A stretch of DNA of 64,000 bases, taken from NCBI GenBank assembly GCA_944326445.1, contig CALVDZ010000002.1:161063-225062 (forward strand), written 5' to 3'. The stretch's first letter is position 1. Each line of letters opens with the position of its first letter. The notes beneath the pieces are model-generated. The model searched no databases, was not told the origin of the DNA, and was given only the letters and a program-made list of their open reading frames with translations. The stretch is from an uncultured Helicobacter sp. Lineage in GTDB: Bacteria > Campylobacterota > Campylobacteria > Campylobacterales > Helicobacteraceae. The position numbers were made by a program, and so were the translations under genes. Below are positions 50,995-60,311 of this stretch, in pieces.

Positions 50995-52497
50995 ATGCAA
51001 ACCAAGCTCCCAATCAGAATCTATGATAGTGTCAAAAAACAAAAATGCGATTTTGTCAGTCTCAAAGAAGGCGAGGTGCGCTTTTATGTCTGTGGTCCCA
51101 CCGTCTATGATCACGCACATTTGGGGCACGCGCGTAGCTCGATTGCCTTTGATTTGTGGCGGCGTTTGTTTATCGCTAATGGCTACAAGGTGCGCTTTGC
51201 CAAAAACTTCACGGATATTGATGATAAAATCATTAAAAAAATCCAAGATTCACAAAATCCACAAAAGGGCGATGTCTATACGCGCCTACAAGCCCTCACG
51301 ACGCACTATATAGATTCTTACCTCCACGATATGGACGCGCTAGGGGTTTTGCGCGCCGACTTAGAGCCCAAAGCCACCCAAAGCCTCCCTGCTATCGTCT
51401 CTATGATAGAATCCTTGCTCCACAAAGGCTATGCCTACAAGGGCGATAACAACGATGTGTATCTGCACATTGCCAAAGATTCACACTATGGCTCTCTCTC
51501 TAAGCACAATCAAGATCACACCAAAAGCCGCATAGAATCTGCAAGCGACAAGCTAGAGAGCAAGGACTTCGCCCTATGGAAGGGCTACAAGGGCGAGGGG
51601 GATATCGGCTATGAAAGCGCGCTTGGCAAAGGCAGACCGGGCTGGCATATCGAGTGCTCGGCGATGATTGAGCAGCACCTCGCGTATGAAGATTGTGAGT
51701 ATAGGATTGATATCCACGCTGGCGGCGCGGATTTGTTATTTCCCCATCACGAAAACGAAGCCTCACAGACGCGCTGCGCCACTGATAAAGAGCTCGCCAA
51801 ATATTGGCTGCATAATGGCTTTGTCAATGTCAATGGCGAAAAAATGAGCAAGAGCTTGGGCAATAGCTTTTTTGTCAAAGACGCGCTTAGAATCTACCAC
51901 GGCGAGATTTTGCGCAACTACCTGCTGGGCACGCATTATCGGCTTGTGCTGGATTTTAGCCAAGAGGATTTGCTCGTATCAAAAAAGCGGCTAGACAAGC
52001 TCTATCGCCTAAAAAAACGCCTCAAACCCTCACTGCTACGCACGCTAGAGATACGCGATGCTGGTGAGATTCACACGCATTGGGAGGAGTGCGCGCCTAG
52101 GGCAAATGCAGCATTCCTCACTCAAATCCTACAAGCCCTAAGCGATGACTTAAATATCTCTAAAGCCCTAAGCGTGATTGAAGAGATGATGAGCAAGGCA
52201 AACGAGCATTTGGACAAAAGCCCAAAGGATAGTGCCTTTATGCAAGAAGTGGCTTATAATCTCGCGCTTATCGAGCTTTTGCTAGGGATTGGCACGCTAG
52301 ATTCTATGGCTTACTTCCAACTTGGCGTAGATGAGGCGACTAAAGCGCGTATAGAATCTCTCATCGCCAAACGCTCTGAAGCAAAGGCACAAAAGGACTT
52401 TGTGCGCGCAGATTCTATCCGCGAGGAGCTGCACGCAATGGGTGTTGAGATTATGGATACGCCACAGGGCACGATGTGGGAAAAACACGCGCATTAA
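50995..52497 (+). CDS. cysS: Cysteinyl-tRNA synthetase
   Basis: 500 residues. Class I synthetase: CGPTVYDHAHLGHARSSI with the HIGH-like HLGH near 40, zinc ligands in CGPT, GWHIECSAM and HAGGADLLFPHHENE, KMSKS at GEKMSKSLGNSF near 282. C-terminal helical tail completes the protein. AAGGA before ATG; murJ ends 9 nt upstream. Confidence 0.97.
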   Translation: MQTKLPIRIYDSVKKQKCDFVSLKEGEVRFYVCGPTVYDHAHLGHARSSIAFDLWRRLFIANGYKVRFAKNFTDIDDKIIKKIQDSQNPQKGDVYTRLQALTTHYIDSYLHDMDALGVLRADLEPKATQSLPAIVSMIESLLHKGYAYKGDNNDVYLHIAKDSHYGSLSKHNQDHTKSRIESASDKLESKDFALWKGYKGEGDIGYESALGKGRPGWHIECSAMIEQHLAYEDCEYRIDIHAGGADLLFPHHENEASQTRCATDKELAKYWLHNGFVNVNGEKMSKSLGNSFFVKDALRIYHGEILRNYLLGTHYRLVLDFSQEDLLVSKKRLDKLYRLKKRLKPSLLRTLEIRDAGEIHTHWEECAPRANAAFLTQILQALSDDLNISKALSVIEEMMSKANEHLDKSPKDSAFMQEVAYNLALIELLLGIGTLDSMAYFQLGVDEATKARIESLIAKRSEAKAQKDFVRADSIREELHAMGVEIMDTPQGTMWEKHAH

Positions 52498-52516
52498 CAC
52501 ACTGCAAGGAAACACG

Positions 52517-53572
52517 ATGCCAAATACGCACCAAAATACGAGACAAAATACGAGAAATGCAGAAATCGATATACTGCGTGGAATCTGCGCTATAAGCATT
52601 ATTATGATTCACACAACCTTTTGGAGTGGCGGGGCGTATGTCCCGTGGGTGGTGCAGTCCCTCTCACTCCTCCTTGATGTCCCAGCATTCTTTTTCATCG
52701 CAGGGGCAAGCGTAGCCTACACACAAAAACTCCAGCCCACAAAGGTTCTCTACAAAATGATTCTGTATTTTGGCACAACGCTGCTTGTGTATGACATTGT
52801 CCAAAGCCTCATCACGCGCACTTTTGACTTCCACGCCACACTAAGCGCACTTGGGCTGCATGGATTCTCAACGCCACTTTTGCCCACATTAGGGGGCTCG
52901 TATTGGTTTGTGCCGGTATTTTGTGCAGTGAGTATCATCGCAGCCATCATCGTGCAATACCTCCCAAAAGCCATTATGGGGTTTATCATCGGGGGCTTGG
53001 GATTATATGTCGTGGGCTATTTTGTGGGCTTTGCTGTGGGTGGCAAGTTTTTGCACACTTCGTTTAATTACTGCATTTTTTACACGAGCTTGTATCTTTT
53101 GGGCTATGTCTTTGTGCAAAGGCGATATTTTCAAAGCCACAGATTCGCCCTTAGCCTCATTGCCATAGGCTCCCTTGGCTTTATCCTCGTGTGGTTGCTC
53201 AAACCCCACGCGCAATTTTTCGTGCTCCAATCCTCCAAGTTCCCCGTGTCCCTGCCCTATGTGCTCGCATCACTCTTTGGCATTGGCTTGCTTGTTAGCA
53301 CTTGGAATCTCTGGAGTAGGATTTGGGCAAATAAGGGGGGGGGGCTATGCACGAGGCTTTTTATCTTTGCCGGGCAAAACGCGATATATTTTTACATAGC
53401 ACAAGGCATCTCTTCTAGTCTGCTGCTCCAAATCGCTCCACAGATTCAGTTATTTTGGCTGCCAAAACTTATGCTGTGCTTTTGTATCAACTTTATCCTG
53501 TGCCTTGTATTCGTGTATATCTTAAAAATATTTTTTGCCTACATAGAATCTGCATTGCAAAAATTGCGATGA
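52517..53572 (+). CDS. Acyltransferase-3 family membrane protein with poly-G(10), phase ON
   Basis: 351 residues from ATG 52517 (AAGGAA upstream). Ten or so TM helices; family motif near the N-terminus RNAEIDILRGICAISIIMIHTTFW (His in the IIMIHT motif) and VPAFFFIAGASVAY. These enzymes O-acetylate surface glycans. The G tract 53335-53344 encodes KGGGL near residue 275; a one-base slip would remove the last TM helices. It is in frame here. Confidence 0.83.
   Translation: MPNTHQNTRQNTRNAEIDILRGICAISIIMIHTTFWSGGAYVPWVVQSLSLLLDVPAFFFIAGASVAYTQKLQPTKVLYKMILYFGTTLLVYDIVQSLITRTFDFHATLSALGLHGFSTPLLPTLGGSYWFVPVFCAVSIIAAIIVQYLPKAIMGFIIGGLGLYVVGYFVGFAVGGKFLHTSFNYCIFYTSLYLLGYVFVQRRYFQSHRFALSLIAIGSLGFILVWLLKPHAQFFVLQSSKFPVSLPYVLASLFGIGLLVSTWNLWSRIWANKGGGLCTRLFIFAGQNAIYFYIAQGISSSLLLQIAPQIQLFWLPKLMLCFCINFILCLVFVYILKIFFAYIESALQKLR
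53335..53344 (+). repeat. Poly-G tract (10 G), currently in frame
   Basis: Ten G inside the acyltransferase gene, positions 53335-53344, read AAG GGG GGG GGG CTA. Confidence 0.88.
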
Positions 53573-53708
53573 GTATAGTCCAACCCTCACGCTGTGAAAA
53601 AACGGAAAAAGATAAATAAAAATTTACTAAATCTCTTGTGTAATTAGCAAAAAAATTTTACAATTTAGGTGCATTTGCAATATTTAAAATTCATTTAAGG
53701 AAATGACT

Positions 53709-54947
53709 ATGGCAGAGGCACAAACGCAAGAACTTCCAAAGATTCTCATTCTTGGCGGCGGCTATGGCGCGCTAAAAACCGCGCTTGGCTTGCAGCGGCA
53801 ACTCCCACAGGGCAAAGCCCAAATCACGATGATTAGCAAGCACGACTACCACTACCAAACCACTCTTTTGCACAAAGTCGCTGTGGGCACGCTTAGCGCG
53901 AGAAAAGCGCGGATTTACTATCGCAAGATTCTCAATCCCAAAAAAATCACATTCATCAAAGACAAAGTCCTAGAAATCCACCCAGAGAGCAGAGATGTGG
54001 TGTGCCGCCGCACGGGGCATTATACTTATGATTATCTCGTTATCGGACTTGGGTTTAAGCCCGAGACTTTTGGGATAAAGGGCGTGGATACACACACTTA
54101 CAAGCTCTCCTCACTCAATGCAGCCCTCAAACTCACGGACAATATTGAAAACAAATTCAAAGACTATGTGCTCACCAAAAACGACAACGATTTGCGAGTG
54201 ATTGTGTGCGGCACGGGATTTACGAGTATAGAATTCGCCGGGGAGCTCGCCTCGCAGCTTGATGATTTGTGCCAAATCTGTGGCATAGATCGCTCAATCC
54301 CGCGCGTGATTTGTATCGGACGATCTGAGGAGATTCTGCCTATTTTTAAAAAGCCCCTTGCGGACGCGGCAAAGAAGAAATTGCTTGATTTGGGCGTGCA
54401 AATCATCACGGGTGCGGAAGTCAAAGAATGCAAGAGCGATGGCGTGATCGTCCAATACTGCAGCACGGGCGAGCAAGAGGAGATTAAGGGCAATACGATA
54501 CTTTGGGGTGCGGGCGTGCGTGGGAGCGATGTGATTGAGCACTCAAGCTTTACCAACAAACGCGGGAGGATTCCTGTAGATTCACACTTGCGCTGTTTTG
54601 AGTATCCCGAAGTCTTTGTGGTGGGCGATAGCGCGCTTGCCACGACTAAAGATGTGATCCACGCACCCACCGCGCAGCTCTCGGCGCAAATGGGCGATTT
54701 TGTCGGCACATACCTTAGCAACCTAATGCTTGGCAAATCCAATACCAAAGATTTTCACTTTGTCCATCGCGGGACGATGTGCAGTATCGGACATACCGAT
54801 GGCGTGGGCGTGGTGTTTGGCAGAAATATCAAGGGCGAGTTGGCGGCATTTATGAAAAACACGATTGAAAACAGATGGCTTTTGAGTATCGGGGGCTTGC
54901 CTATGGTGTTTCGCAAGGGGCAATTCCGCTATCGCACGAGCAGCTAG
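53709..54947 (+). CDS. ndh: Type II NADH dehydrogenase-like FAD oxidoreductase
   Basis: 412 residues. Two-dinucleotide-binding flavoprotein: FAD GxGxxG at ILILGGGYGALKTALGL (about 14-30), NAD site VIVCGTGFTSIEFAGELA near 165, and WGAGVRGSDVIEHSSF plus FVVGDSALATTKD (FAD C-terminal region, about 265-315). NDH-2 enzymes pass electrons from NADH to quinone without proton pumping. ATG 53709 is 6 nt after AAGGAA; the ATG at 53703 overlaps that site. Confidence 0.88.
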   Translation: MAEAQTQELPKILILGGGYGALKTALGLQRQLPQGKAQITMISKHDYHYQTTLLHKVAVGTLSARKARIYYRKILNPKKITFIKDKVLEIHPESRDVVCRRTGHYTYDYLVIGLGFKPETFGIKGVDTHTYKLSSLNAALKLTDNIENKFKDYVLTKNDNDLRVIVCGTGFTSIEFAGELASQLDDLCQICGIDRSIPRVICIGRSEEILPIFKKPLADAAKKKLLDLGVQIITGAEVKECKSDGVIVQYCSTGEQEEIKGNTILWGAGVRGSDVIEHSSFTNKRGRIPVDSHLRCFEYPEVFVVGDSALATTKDVIHAPTAQLSAQMGDFVGTYLSNLMLGKSNTKDFHFVHRGTMCSIGHTDGVGVVFGRNIKGELAAFMKNTIENRWLLSIGGLPMVFRKGQFRYRTSS

Positions 54948-54965
54948 ATTCTGTATTGGGTAGAT

Positions 54966-55733
54966 ATGTATATCCTCTTTAGCCCCAGTGAAGGCAAGCA
55001 AATCCCCGCTTCAGCACAACCAAAAAATGCGCTAGAGTTTCTCTTTCACACTGCTCCTTATAAAAAAGATGCGCTAGAAACTTACCTAGCGGCTTTGCGC
55101 AGTGGCGATGAGGCACTTATATGCAAGATTTTTGGCACAAAGACGCTTGAGCTCGACACACTCGCACTTGCCCAAAACCTCCTACAAGCCCCACGCCTCC
55201 CAGCCATAGAGCTCTATAGTGGCGTGGCATACAAGGCGCTTGACTTTAAGAATCTCCCCCAAGATTCACAGGCATTTTTACTAGATTCTGTGCTCATTTG
55301 TAGCAATCTCTTTGGTTTTGTGCGCGCTGGGGATTTGCTGCCATTTTATAAGTTTCATCAGGGCGTGAGCGTGGGGACTCTCTCGCTAAAATCCCTCTAT
55401 GCAGCCCAAAAGCACGATATGGACGCGCTGCTTGATGGACACGAAGTGCTTGATTTGCGCGCTGAAGTTTATGCCAAAGCCTATCCGCTAGCTATGCCCC
55501 ACACGCAAGTGGTGTTTCTCAAAAATGGCAAAAAGCTAAGCCACGCTTCTAAGCTCTATCGTGGGCTCTACCTCCGAGAGCTTGCGCTTAATGCCCAAAA
55601 AAGTGGCGAGAATCTAGCCGCCACAAGTGCGCTTGGGGCAAGCCTCCCCAAGCTATGCGTTGAGGGATTAGCCCTCCTAGACATAGCCCACCACACTCAC
55701 AAACAAATCCTAACCTATGAAATCATAGATTAA
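54966..55733 (+). CDS. yaaA: YaaA/DUF328 peroxide-stress protein
   Basis: 255 residues. N-terminal MYILFSPSEGKQIPAS and internal ELYSGVAYKALDFKNLP, DLLPFYKFHQG... match YaaA, which lowers free iron and protects DNA under peroxide stress in E. coli. Immediately after ndh, probably co-transcribed. Confidence 0.85.
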   Translation: MYILFSPSEGKQIPASAQPKNALEFLFHTAPYKKDALETYLAALRSGDEALICKIFGTKTLELDTLALAQNLLQAPRLPAIELYSGVAYKALDFKNLPQDSQAFLLDSVLICSNLFGFVRAGDLLPFYKFHQGVSVGTLSLKSLYAAQKHDMDALLDGHEVLDLRAEVYAKAYPLAMPHTQVVFLKNGKKLSHASKLYRGLYLRELALNAQKSGENLAATSALGASLPKLCVEGLALLDIAHHTHKQILTYEIID

Positions 55734-55779
55734 GCCTTAAATTTTCCCAAAGCTTAATAAAAATTCAAAAGAACTAAGA

Positions 55780-55785
55780 TATAAT
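55780..55785 (+). promoter_or_regulatory. Promoter -10 (TATAAT) of hisS
   Basis: TATAAT 30 nt before the hisS start in an A-rich stretch; no clear -35, common in this group. Confidence 0.55.
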
Positions 55786-55814
55786 TAAGGAATAAAAGAG
55801 ATTTAGGAGTGTGT

Positions 55815-57140
55815 ATGCTAATAACCCCTCGGACTTTGAGTGGATTCAAAGACTGCCTGCCAAAGGAGGCGATGGCAAAAAAACTTTTATTACAAAAAGT
55901 AAGTGAAGTGTTTTTAAAATTTGGTTTTGTGCCCATTGAAACGCCGCATTTAGAATACGCAGAGGTGCTCATCAAGCAGGGCAGCGAGGAGATTCAAAAA
56001 GAGCTTTATCGCTTCAAGGACAGGGGCGAGCGTGATGTCGCGCTGCGCTTTGATCTTACCGTGCCTCTAGCGCGCTTTATCTCTCAATACCAAAGCCAGC
56101 TCCAGCTACCATTCAAACGCTTTGCTATTGGCAATGTGTTTCGCGGAGAGAGGGCGCAAAAGGGGCGATACAGGGAATTTACACAATGCGATTTTGACTT
56201 TATCGGGAGCAATTCCCTCTCGTGCGATGCAGAAATCGTGCAGGTTATCTATGCTTCGTTAGTCAATCTCGGAATTGATGAGTTTAGCATACGCATAAAC
56301 CACCGCAAGATTCTAAATGGTATCTGCAAGCACTTTGGTATCACACAATCCCAAGATATCAACGCGACTTTGCGCATCATCGATAAGCTCGACAAAATCG
56401 GGGAGGAGGGCGTGCTAAGCGAGCTTGGCAGCGAGCTTAGGTTGCAAGAAGACAAGGCAAGAGAGATATTGCGCTATGTCTCTATCAAGCAAAATGGCGC
56501 GGGTAAGGAGTTTTTTGAAAGCATTGCGTTTTTAAAAGAATGGAATGATGAGCTCAAAGAGGGGATTGAGGATATCGAGCGACTTTATGAGATCCTAAGC
56601 CTCTTACAAATGGACAAAGACTGCTACCGCGTGCATTTTTCTATCGCTAGGGGGCTTGGATACTACACAGGGATCGTGTATGAGACGATCCTCACGCAGC
56701 TCCCAAGTATCGGCAGTGTTTGCTCGGGCGGACGCTATGACAATCTCACCCAAACCTTTTCCAAACAAAATATGAGCGGCGTGGGCGCGTCCATCGGGGT
56801 GGATAGACTCATCGCTGCGATGAAAGAGCTAAGTCTCTTAGAGGGCAAATCCACTTCTGCGCGCGCGCTGATTGTGTGTATGAGTGAGGAGTATCTCGCC
56901 TATGTGCATACTTTAGCAGAATCTTTCAGACGCTCTGGCATCGCTATCGAGGTGTATCCAGATATCGTGAAGCTCAAAAAACCCTTTGGCTATGCCAACA
57001 CGCTTGGGCACGAGTTTGTGCTCGTGGTGGGCGAGAGTGAGTTTAGGGCAAAGAGCGTAACACTTAAAAATATGACAAGCGGTATGCAAATGGAGGATAT
57101 ATCATTCCTAAAGGCGCTAGAGATTCTAAAACAAAACTAA
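55815..57140 (+). CDS. hisS: Histidyl-tRNA synthetase
   Basis: 441 residues from ATG 55815 (TTAGGAG upstream; GTG 55809 is less likely). Class II: motif 1 with FIPIETPHLEY-type start, motif 2 FRGERAQKGRYREFTQCDFDFIG near 113, histidine A motif GLGYYTGIVYE near 285, motif 3 GVGASIGVDRLIAAM near 325, anticodon-binding C-terminus. Confidence 0.97.
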   Translation: MLITPRTLSGFKDCLPKEAMAKKLLLQKVSEVFLKFGFVPIETPHLEYAEVLIKQGSEEIQKELYRFKDRGERDVALRFDLTVPLARFISQYQSQLQLPFKRFAIGNVFRGERAQKGRYREFTQCDFDFIGSNSLSCDAEIVQVIYASLVNLGIDEFSIRINHRKILNGICKHFGITQSQDINATLRIIDKLDKIGEEGVLSELGSELRLQEDKAREILRYVSIKQNGAGKEFFESIAFLKEWNDELKEGIEDIERLYEILSLLQMDKDCYRVHFSIARGLGYYTGIVYETILTQLPSIGSVCSGGRYDNLTQTFSKQNMSGVGASIGVDRLIAAMKELSLLEGKSTSARALIVCMSEEYLAYVHTLAESFRRSGIAIEVYPDIVKLKKPFGYANTLGHEFVLVVGESEFRAKSVTLKNMTSGMQMEDISFLKALEILKQN

Positions 57141-57163
57141 ATTACAGAATCTAAGGAGGGAGT

Positions 57164-58966
57164 ATGCAACAAAAAAAACCAACGACAAAGCCCGCTACAA
57201 AGCCAACAACAATGCGATTGCCTAAAGATTCACAATGGAATCTAAAAGCACTCTTTGCCTCGCCCAAACAAGCCCAAAGCGCGTGTGCCAAAGCCCAAGG
57301 CTTGTGCAAAAGCTTTGCAAAAAGCTATGAGGACAGGCTAGATTCTCTCACGCCTAGCGATTTTGAAGCAGTGATTAGAGAATACGAAAGCCTCTGTGAG
57401 AATCTCGGCAGGATTATGACTTATGCGTTTTTGCTCTTTGCACAGGATACGACAAATGGCGCGATATACGCGGACTTTGAACAAAGGGTTAATAAAGCCC
57501 AAAACGATATTTTGTTTTTTGAACTCGAGCTTGCGCGCTTAGATTCTCAAAAGCTACATAGCTTTATCCAGCACACACCGCATTACAAGTTTTACCTCCA
57601 AAATATCGCCACACAAGCCAAATACAACCTTAGCCTTAAAGAAGAGCAGATTCTGCTCAAAGTCTCTCCGCTTGGGAGCGATGCGTTTGCACGGCTCTTT
57701 GATGAGCACCTCGCACAGATGAGATTTAATGTAGGCGAAAGAAAGCCCTTAAGCGAAGAGGAAATCCTCTCACGCCTGCACCACCCGCAGCAAAAAATGC
57801 GCAAAACCGCTCAAAAAGTCTTTAGCAAAAAACTCGCCAAATCTCGCCATTTGCTCACCTATATCCTCAATATCGTGCGCAAAGATGTCGCGCTTACTCG
57901 GCAATTACGCGGCTACCCAAAGAGCGAGAGCTTCCGCCATATCGCTAATTGTATCTCACAAAAGAGCGTGGATACGCTTATAGAATCTGTCAATGCAAAC
58001 TTCAATCTCGTGCAGCAATACTACAAAATAAAAGCTAGACTCCTAGGACTAAAAATGCTCAAAGACTACGACAGATACGCGCCACTAGCGACAAAGAATC
58101 GTGAAAGCGTGAGCTATGAAAACGCGCTAGAGCTAGTCCTGCACTCCTTTCACTCTTTCTCGCCGCGCTTTAGTGCCATTATCAAAGAAGCCATCAAAAA
58201 CGGCTGGGTGGATTCACACCCCAAGCCAAATAAACGCGGCGGGGCGTTTAGCCATAGTGCCGTGCCTAGCGCGCACCCCTATGTTTTGCTCAATTACACA
58301 GATTCAAGACGCGATATTTTTACCATTGCGCACGAGTTTGGGCATATGATCCACCAAGAGCTTAGCAAAAAAATGGGCTATCTCAATATGGACACGCCCC
58401 TCACTACGGCTGAAACAGCCTCGGTGTTTGGGGAAATGCTGCTCTTTGATACGCTCAAATCTAGCCTAAGCAAAGAGGAGCTTATACCGCTTTATGCCGG
58501 GAAGCTAGAGGATATTTTCTCCACGCTTTTTAGGCAAATCGTGATGACAAACTTCGAGCGCGCCATACACGGCATAGAGGGCGAGCTGCAAGCCCAAGAC
58601 TTTGATAGAATCTGGCTAGAGGAAAATGCCAAAATGTTTGGGGATTCACTAAAACTTACCAAAAACTACGCCTCGTGGTGGTGCTATATCCCGCATTTTA
58701 TCCACTCGCCATTTTATTGCTACGCATACAGCTATGGGCAGCTGCTTGTCCTTGCACTCTTTGGACTCTATAAGCGCGCCCAAACGCCCAAGGAGCGAGA
58801 GAAGTTTATCAAAACCTATATCGAGTTTCTCTCACTTGGTGGCAGCCAAAGCCCCAAAAAACTCATCAAAAAATTTGGCTTTGACATTGAGGATAGTGCG
58901 TTTTGGGATATTGGGATTGCTGAAGTGCGCAAGCTCTTTAGCGAGTTTGAGGACTTGCTACAATGA
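57164..58966 (+). CDS. pepF: Oligoendopeptidase F (M3 family)
   Basis: 600 residues. Zinc metallopeptidase that degrades peptides in the cytoplasm. Zinc motif IAHEFGHMIHQEL near 387, with TAETASVFGEMLLFD near 418 containing the third ligand Glu. The C-terminal YGQLLVLALFGLYKRA matches the family. The stop overlaps the following gene's ATG by 4 nt. Confidence 0.94.
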   Translation: MQQKKPTTKPATKPTTMRLPKDSQWNLKALFASPKQAQSACAKAQGLCKSFAKSYEDRLDSLTPSDFEAVIREYESLCENLGRIMTYAFLLFAQDTTNGAIYADFEQRVNKAQNDILFFELELARLDSQKLHSFIQHTPHYKFYLQNIATQAKYNLSLKEEQILLKVSPLGSDAFARLFDEHLAQMRFNVGERKPLSEEEILSRLHHPQQKMRKTAQKVFSKKLAKSRHLLTYILNIVRKDVALTRQLRGYPKSESFRHIANCISQKSVDTLIESVNANFNLVQQYYKIKARLLGLKMLKDYDRYAPLATKNRESVSYENALELVLHSFHSFSPRFSAIIKEAIKNGWVDSHPKPNKRGGAFSHSAVPSAHPYVLLNYTDSRRDIFTIAHEFGHMIHQELSKKMGYLNMDTPLTTAETASVFGEMLLFDTLKSSLSKEELIPLYAGKLEDIFSTLFRQIVMTNFERAIHGIEGELQAQDFDRIWLEENAKMFGDSLKLTKNYASWWCYIPHFIHSPFYCYAYSYGQLLVLALFGLYKRAQTPKEREKFIKTYIEFLSLGGSQSPKKLIKKFGFDIEDSAFWDIGIAEVRKLFSEFEDLLQ

Positions 58967-59448
58967 TTTGCCAAAACCTCAAGCTAAAAGCCCTGCTCAC
59001 CAAGCACGCCAAGGAGATTTTGCACCTGCTCATAGAGCAAAACATCTCTTTTAGCATTTTGTGCGATATTTCTAAGACGACTTTTGATCCGCCACTGCCC
59101 CTTGACATCGCGCAAAATCTCGATACGCTCACGCTCTTTGTGCTTGCTGGCTACACCTTTGAGAGCATTGAGCTTGGCGTGCATACTATCAGCTTTGAAG
59201 CGGGCTTTGGGGCGCAAAATTTTGGAAGCTTGGTGAGTATTGATTATGAAGGCGTGGTGCAAATACTCATACAAGATTCTACGCTAGTGCAAGAGATTTC
59301 AATCTTTGTCAATGTCAGCAATCCCCATCTCTACAAAGGACTTGAAGTCGCTAATGAGGATATGGAGGGGCTAGAGCACTCATTCTTTGCCCTCTCTTCA
59401 AATCCCAAAAACGCGTATTTGTTCAACAACCAAGATGAAAAGCACTAA
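58963..59448 (+). CDS. Conserved hypothetical protein
   Basis: 161 residues, soluble, mixed alpha/beta: MICQNLKLKALLTKHAKEILHLLIE at the N-terminus (helical), then acidic middle and C-terminus. No domain recognised. It overlaps pepF (ATGA) and is followed 9 nt later by a small membrane protein gene, so it belongs to that transcription unit. Confidence 0.6.
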   Translation: MICQNLKLKALLTKHAKEILHLLIEQNISFSILCDISKTTFDPPLPLDIAQNLDTLTLFVLAGYTFESIELGVHTISFEAGFGAQNFGSLVSIDYEGVVQILIQDSTLVQEISIFVNVSNPHLYKGLEVANEDMEGLEHSFFALSSNPKNAYLFNNQDEKH

Positions 59449-59457
59449 AAGGCGAGT

Positions 59458-59769
59458 ATGAAAATTTTCTTAAAATTCTTTATAGCGGCACTTGTGGGGG
59501 CATTGTGGTTTCATTTTGGGGGGAACGATTCTGCGATGGCACTTGTGCTTTTTATGATTGTGCTTGGTATGATGTTTATGAAACCTATCCAATACCAAGA
59601 TCCCAAGCGGCGTGAGCAATATATGCAAAAAATCCGTGAAAGCAGAGAGCGCAAAGTGATGCTCGAAAAAGAGCGGCTCGAGGAGAAAAAACGCAACAAA
59701 CAAGCCCTAAGAGAGCAAGAAGAAAAGCTCAAAAAAGATTTTGAAAACAAACTCCGAAACAATCACTAA
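59458..59769 (+). CDS. Small membrane protein with charged coiled-coil tail, unknown
   Basis: 103 residues: one or two TM helices (residues 4-22 and 25-42), then a long Lys/Glu/Arg-rich helix (YMQKIRESRERKVMLEKERL onward) resembling a cytoplasmic coiled coil. Family not recognised. The stop overlaps the convergent gene's stop by 4 nt. Confidence 0.6.
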   Translation: MKIFLKFFIAALVGALWFHFGGNDSAMALVLFMIVLGMMFMKPIQYQDPKRREQYMQKIRESRERKVMLEKERLEEKKRNKQALREQEEKLKKDFENKLRNNH

Positions 59770-60182
59770 ATATCACGCATATCAAGCCCGCGATTGAGCG
59801 TCTTAGTCAGCTCGCGCTCTAGCTGGGGGTTTAGCTTGCGCAGCAGCGTATCGGCATTGAGGATAAGCTCGTGTGTCGTGTGCTTATGCACCACGATTGC
59901 AAACAAAAAGGATTTTTTCTTATAATCGCTTAGCTCCATTTCATCATAGTGTTCAAAAAATTCATTACAAGCCCTCTGCAAAGTTTTAGTATCGCTCCTA
60001 GGATCATCAAGCACCGCCATAATCGATTTGAGCCTATCGTGGGGCGATGGCGTCTCCTCCTGCGTCTGTGGCACCTTTTTGGGCGTGGGACCAAAGAGAT
60101 ACAGCAGCACAATCACTCCAAACAAAAAAGTAAAAAAGAAGCTCACGAGGATAAAAAATGCTTGGGGAGAGAGGCTATCCAT
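59766..60182 (-). CDS. Membrane-anchored protein, unknown (convergent)
   Basis: 138 residues: N-terminal TM helix (FFILVSFFFTFLFGVIVLLYLFG), a Pro/Glu linker (PKKVPQTQEETPS) and a compact helical C-terminal domain (LKSIMAVLDD through RELTKTLNRG). Resembles conserved Campylobacterota proteins of unknown role. Start ATG 60182. Confidence 0.6.
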   Translation of the reverse strand: MDSLSPQAFFILVSFFFTFLFGVIVLLYLFGPTPKKVPQTQEETPSPHDRLKSIMAVLDDPRSDTKTLQRACNEFFEHYDEMELSDYKKKSFLFAIVVHKHTTHELILNADTLLRKLNPQLERELTKTLNRGLDMRDI

Positions 60183-60276
60183 AGTGCTTGTCCTTGCTGA
60201 AAATATGTCGGCGGATTATACAAAAAGCACTTAAATCTTTGCAAACACCACCCCCTCCATAAGCCACTCAATTTGC

Positions 60277-60282
60277 TATAAT
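60277..60282 (+). promoter_or_regulatory. Promoter -10 (TATAAT) of the LpoB-Sel1 gene
   Basis: TATAAT 30 nt before ATG 60312; supports a gene beginning there rather than at the ATG in the other frame. Confidence 0.55.
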
Positions 60283-60311
60283 GCTACGACCTTAAAAACA
60301 AAAGGACTTAT

